Source: Echinococcus granulosus
Taxonomy: Eukaryota; Platyhelminthes; Cestoda; Cyclophyllidea; Taeniidae
Assembly: GCF_000524195.1 (NCBI RefSeq)
Contig: NW_020170389.1
Location: 7,134-71,133 of the forward strand
Reading direction: 5' to 3'
DNA length: 64,000 nt
In this document: piece by piece, positions 59,983 to 64,000 of the stretch
Position numbering within the stretch: the stretch's first letter is position 1
Layout: every line of letters starts with the position of its first letter
Made by a program: the position numbers and the translations under genes
Notes under the pieces: generated by a model
What the model was told of the DNA's origin: nothing
Seen by the model: the letters and a program-made list of their open reading frames with translations, nothing else
Database searches by the model: none

Positions 59983-60932
59983 GCTGAGGCGTATCAAAAT
60001 AAAGAACACGCAAATGCTTTACACATCAACTATCATACATGGATAAGGGATGATATTGACCACCTCTCGCCCACAATTATAACGTAATGATCCGAGTCAT
60101 CCTTAGAGTTGCAACAGCCTATCGTAATGCAAGAAGCACATATCATCGACTTTTAGATTACCGAATGTTTTGGTATAGTCAAAATCAAATGCCACAGAGC
60201 AAAATTTCGATATGCTGAGAACCAGATGTTGGCAAATTTCAATACATTACCACACAATATCTTTAATTGCTACAAAATCTTTTTAAAAAAAAAACTTTAT
60301 AAGAATAATTCTTAGAATTGTAGTTATAATTTATACATCGGTTGTATTGGCTTAAGTAGCGTTAAGCACTACCTAGTAGTTTTTGGTACATTTTATAGCC
60401 TTGCTTTGCATGATTCTGTTGCGTAATTATGGCCTTAACATCGAGTTTTATATTAATGATTGTTTAGATTTATCACTGGTATAAGAGGGCGTTGTTTATT
60501 TGCGTGGTCATTTGATTTCTGTAGGTGGGTTATGTGATAATGTGCCGTGTTCGGCATTTCAGTTGGTGCCAAGGTATTCATGGTTTTCTTTAACAAAACA
60601 TGCACCTCCACATTTTTCTTTGGTCTTATCATACCTTCGACCGCTCTCCTGAATAATTTTTAGGTTCCTCTGTATTTCGCCTGTTAATTTCCTTTAAGTG
60701 CCAATTAAGCTACTGTTCTTTGAATACATTTTGTATATTATGAGACGTAGTGTTTTTCGATTTGGTTTACGAACATTAGCCCAGTTGCATAGGAAAGTGA
60801 ACTATTGAAGTTTCACTTTCAGTAGTCGTACTCAGTAGTATTTTTTCCAGAAGTCCTTTCTTTGAAAAGAAAATACTATAGGGGTGTTTATACCAGTCTT
60901 TTTACTACCTATGCCTTTCTAATTCTTCGTGT
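59983..60932. other. Stretch between LTR repeats and the NDC1-like exons
   Basis: A/T-rich with no firm gene. If the exons at 60933-62969 form an NDC1 gene, its first exons and promoter should be in this 950-bp stretch, but I could not define them; acceptor-like pyrimidine tracts are common here. Confidence 0.4.
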
Positions 60933-61769
60933 ATGTGTGTTGCTGTGCGGCCAGCATTTTTAATGTTTTGCATTCATATCGCTTCTGTATGCACAATAAA
61001 CTTTTGGTACGAAGCAGTATTTGAAACGTCCTACAGGAGGAAATATTGCAAGTATTTTTGTTTGTTAAATTCGTCTCTACAGGCTCTTACTGGTGCATAC
61101 TATTGCATTTTTGCCTTTCTATTATTATATCACGGTCGTTTGAACTCATTTTAAATATTTGAGCGCTACTACTAACATCGGGTAGTGACAATGTTGGTGA
61201 AGCTTGGGCTCCCTGACTGGTTCTTCGTATTCTGGCGCGCAGTAAGACTCCCCTCTTCCCCCTTTCTCGTTACACAACGAAGCAAGTTAACGACTTTTCC
61301 GGAATCTTTCACAAATTGTTTGTACGCGCTTGCAAAGCGGCTCTTTTATTCTATTTTTCTTCTTGTGAATAAGTTTGTCTTATCTTCTTCCTTGGAAGCT
61401 ATATTTCTGGTCGTTATGTTTTTAAGTATCTTGGGCCTGTACCAATTGTGCTTTGTGTTTGTTTTTAACGGCCAATTTTTTGATGTGCCGGAACTACTAG
61501 CTTCTGTCGCTCTTTTTTTGTTGCAATTCTTTGTATGCGGACAAATTGACTTATGTTTTTCTTCTGCAGGTAAGCCCGCATTTACTGAGAACCTAAGTAA
61601 TTTATTGTTTGCACTCGTCTACTCGTCCGGTATATTCTTTCAAGCCCTCTATCAAACAGGACAGGTTCATGCGTCTTCATTTGATGGTTGGCTTCTTAAA
61701 TTGCGGTCGTATCCGCTCCTTCTACGTTTACGATCAGATATTATAACCCATGACCTTTCAGCAATTTGA
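60933..61769 (+). CDS. Polytopic membrane-protein exons, tentatively the N-terminal half of an NDC1-like nucleoporin
   Basis: Two same-frame open stretches, 60933-61134 and 61186-61769, are separated by in-frame stops. A 51-bp intron (GTCGTT at 61135, ACTAAC branch-point-like motif, AG at 61185) would join them in phase 1. The product has about five hydrophobic segments, including QALTGAYYCIFAFLLLYHG and SSSLEAIFLVVMFLSILGLY. NDC1 has six N-terminal membrane segments anchoring the nuclear pore; LTGAYY followed by a TM resembles its LLTGA block, and PFLVTQRSKLTTFPESF loosely resembles PIIQQYKFLRFRRS. A consensus donor CAG|GTAAGC at 61569 may end the exon earlier than the stop at 61769. The 5' exons are not found. 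Real membrane-protein coding is likely; the family name is a weak inference. Confidence 0.45.
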
Positions 61770-61781
61770 ATATCCTTCAAC

Positions 61782-62969
61782 ATGACGGATTCAAGCTACG
61801 ATAGCTCAATCGGGAGCGAGTTCGATGTGACCAATCCGTCGAAATCAATGTCTTCGTCTAAGGCATCTTACCACGTTGCCCACATCGATCTAGTTCCCAG
61901 TACCTTCTTCATTACATCCAAAGTTGACCACTACCTGAGGCTATGCGCTAAACGTCTCTTGGAGCTCATTTCTAAGGAGTTTCCCGACATTCCTGTAACC
62001 GTCACTTACCTACAAGGCAACATCCATGAGTCAAAAAGGGATCGTCGTGCCGTCGACGCTGTTCAAGCCCAAGTCTTTTCTAATCCTATATGGTGGAGAT
62101 GCCTTCCTCCAGTGAGTCCAATTATTCGAAAAAATCACCTGTTTCACCAAGTACTTTGAAACGTGCTCTTCTTCCGCCTTTATCGCAGTTCAACGTCCAC
62201 GATAAGTACTCTACCTTCAGTGAGGGAGCCAAAGGGATGTCCCCCTTTGGTTGTTCCTGGCGTTCACTCCTGAAGATCAAACGCACTTTCGAGGGCTTGC
62301 GAAGCCGTCTCGCTGTCATCCCAAACCTTCATTTGGGCCTGTGTCCCGCAGAGGACCAACGTTTCATCGAACACCAGAGTGAAGCTGACCAGCATTCGGA
62401 CGATTGGCCGATTAACGTGCGTCTTGGTGTTCCCACCCTCAACCCTAAGGTAAAATTCCTCCTAGCAACGCCACCCTCTCTCTCCTGGGCATTTGCTGTA
62501 GCACTGGAGTTCTACCGTCTCCAGGCGAAGGACAAAACGGCCCAAGGGAGTGATACTAACCTGACTGTGGAGACGGTCGGAGTTTTAGAGAATTGGATAA
62601 GTTTTATGACGTACGGCACCCTGCTCAAGGAAGACTCAGAGAGGTACTCTTACATCAACAAGAATTTGGTAAGCTGATTTTCGAGTGCCAAAAGTGAACG
62701 TGGCTTTGGTAACCCCTGACCAGCGAGTTTTCCTGATTAAGCCACTCACAACACATGTCGCTGGTGGTGTTTGGGTTTGGTGTCGTTTTCGAGGTTTCTG
62801 TTTATTTTGACCGAGTGTGCTTACCGTTGTTACCAATACAGCCCTCCAAGTCATTACGGAAGACGTAATAACGCATTTCGGTGAAGTGGAGGAGCCTACT
62901 ATCAGCCCACTGAGGAACCGTGGGACTGCAGTTATTAAATTACATACAGGCCACCAGATTTGGAGTTGA
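61782..62969 (+). CDS. Exons of a soluble region, tentatively the C-terminal half of the NDC1-like protein
   Basis: Exon 61782-62111 opens with ATG and an acidic Ser-rich stretch. It then joins in phase 0 (CCA|GTGAGT to ATCGCAG|TTC) to 62189-62668. A further exon, 62842-62969, follows acceptor AATACAG and in phase 1 reads ALQVITEDVITHFGEVEE and ends IWS-stop. The phases require an extra small exon within 62700-62765 (a phase-0 to phase-1 candidate starts after CCAG at about 62723). The block SLSWAFAVALEFYRLQAKD and the ITHFGE end resemble, weakly and in the right order, the C-terminal NDC1 blocks IWALEGLSHLV and ITTTFGEHL. An in-frame TGA 15 bases before the ATG means either a separate gene starts here or the true acceptor is a little further in. 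Confident it is coding; family uncertain. Confidence 0.45.
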
Positions 62970-64000
62970 AACCAGGGCAGCTCACGCGTCGGTTTCCGCT
63001 ACTTTGATTCAGCTGTTTGTTGATGTCGGGGCCACTGCCAAGATCAGGGGTCACATGTATTCACTAAGACTAAATAAAATTGAACCTCGTTTAGTGGATT
63101 TCTGGGCCTTTTGCACTGGTGTGTACCCAAAAGCGCTAGTTGTGTCAGAAAGTCACAAGGAGGGATGTCTGAGAGTGTTTACTTTGCCCACTGATAATTT
63201 GGACCAATCGTGTTGCGTGACGCAACCTTTTCGTCATTGGCTCAAGCAAATCAAAGTGCTGGACTTGTCGAAGCATGACCAAGTGTTGGTCTTAGGACCC
63301 GTGTCCATAAAGTGGTGGTGCAATTAGTCGACAAGGCGATTTTGCACCTCTGCCGGGGTCCACCTCTCTGTTTTTCTATCAATACATGTATTTAAAAGAG
63401 GGTTTTGTAAAACGCAGCTTTCTCGAGGACTTATAAGATTAGGCGCTTTCGAATCGTACTCTCGGCCTCATGGAGGGGTATGTGGTAGAATTCCACTGAG
63501 GAATTCTGGCAAATTTAATTTACCTTTCTTGAACTTTTAGTCTTAGCATCTTCATGAACGAACACATGCGTCTGGTTGGGTTGATATGTTTATTAGAACC
63601 GACACCACGCGTCGGTTTGGTCTTTCTCACCGATCTAGGTCATAGTGATGCGTAATAGGGCTTTTTTGTCAGGGTCTGTTGTTTAATTCCGCCTATTCAT
63701 AAATTTATCAGTTAGCTAAGAGTAAACAGAGGTAGTTCCTGTAAAACTAAGTGTGAAAAGCTTTGGCGAGATTGCGTAGCCCTTATGTAGAGAAGGGCTT
63801 AAGAGGCTACTGGCAAGGCACAAAGGCCAAGTCACCTAGCGGACGTACAAAGGCAAAATCTTAAGTGCTTGCATGTTGTTCTAAACATGCTGAAGGAGGT
63901 CTATAGTAATCTTCTAAGAAACCCCTGCTGATCTTTGAACCACAGGAATCAGAATTTTTTGCTGCCTGAATACCAAATCGTGTGTGTGTGTAAGACGATC
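62970..64000. other. Stretch to the window end without a firm gene
   Basis: An open frame at 62920-63327 (135 aa) overlaps the last tentative exon in another frame; it has no recognisable domain. AATAAA at 63074-63079 could serve the gene ending at 62969. A degraded LTR lies at 63770-63860. Confidence 0.4.
63770..63860 (-). repeat. Degenerate LTR fragment of the TRIM family
   Basis: On the plus strand, GGCTACTGGCAAGGCACAAA, followed by GGCCAAGTCACCTAGCG and GTACAAAGGC, aligns with the minus-strand LTR at 59494-59693 (GGCTATTGGCATGGCCCAAA..., CCCAGCGAGGTACAAGGG). Only the central part is recognisable. Confidence 0.45.

Noticed and set aside
62920..63327. Plus-strand 135-aa open frame
   Set aside because: It overlaps the tentative last exon of the NDC1-like gene in a different frame, and has no domain, start context or splice support.

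Overview
The window is metazoan nuclear DNA. Its genes have spliceosomal introns with GT...AG borders, it is gene-poor and repeat-rich, and it has two assembly gaps of exactly 100 N (30080-30179, 44272-44371). Introns range from 44 bp to 6 kb, and the genes sit between large tracts of decayed repeats. I infer a parasitic flatworm, most likely a tapeworm, from the divergent receptor, the intron sizes and the many short LTR-type repeats. The sequence proves 'animal' but not the phylum.

Gene content. (1) 16005-23633, plus strand: a class A (rhodopsin-family) peptide-receptor-like GPCR in two exons, split by a 6.05 kb intron between TM6 and TM7, with a cluster of CCAAT boxes and a TATA-like element upstream. 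(2) 45686-49462, minus: STOML2 (stomatin-like protein 2, mitochondrial), fully resolved into nine exons coding 345 aa. (3) 50221-51924, plus: RRN3/TIF-IA, the RNA polymerase I initiation factor, in one coding exon and divergent from STOML2. (4) 52011-53027, minus: an unrecognised four-segment membrane protein, convergent with RRN3. (5) 56930-58614, minus: GOSR2/membrin, a Golgi Qb-SNARE, fully resolved into four exons coding 226 aa. (6) 60933-62969, plus: exons of a polytopic membrane protein and a following soluble region that I tentatively read as a divergent NDC1 (transmembrane nucleoporin), divergent from GOSR2. The genes are housekeeping functions of different compartments (mitochondrion, nucleolus, Golgi, nuclear envelope) plus one receptor. 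They share promoters and 3' ends by position but form no common pathway.

Layout. 1-15.8 kb: no convincing gene; two dispersed repeat families (3.7-4.2 and 6.4-6.8 kb; 4.7 and 8.7 kb inverted) and a GAA microsatellite. 15.8-23.6 kb: the GPCR gene. 23.6-45.6 kb: no convincing gene; dispersed repeats, a TTC microsatellite, an ATG/GTG triplet tract, and a small LTR-type element at about 37.94-38.97 kb. 45.6-63 kb: the compact housekeeping block, interrupted by LTR-type repeats. 63-64 kb: no gene.

The most interesting feature beyond the genes is a family of small non-coding LTR retroelements (TRIM-like). The best copy, 53777-54905, has about 200-bp direct repeats, a 12-nt primer-binding site matching the CCA end of a leucine tRNA as I recall it, a polypurine tract, no enzyme genes, and stem-loops. 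One copy fills much of an intron of STOML2. Two young solo LTRs lie head to head as a 200-bp-arm palindrome between GOSR2 and the NDC1-like gene.
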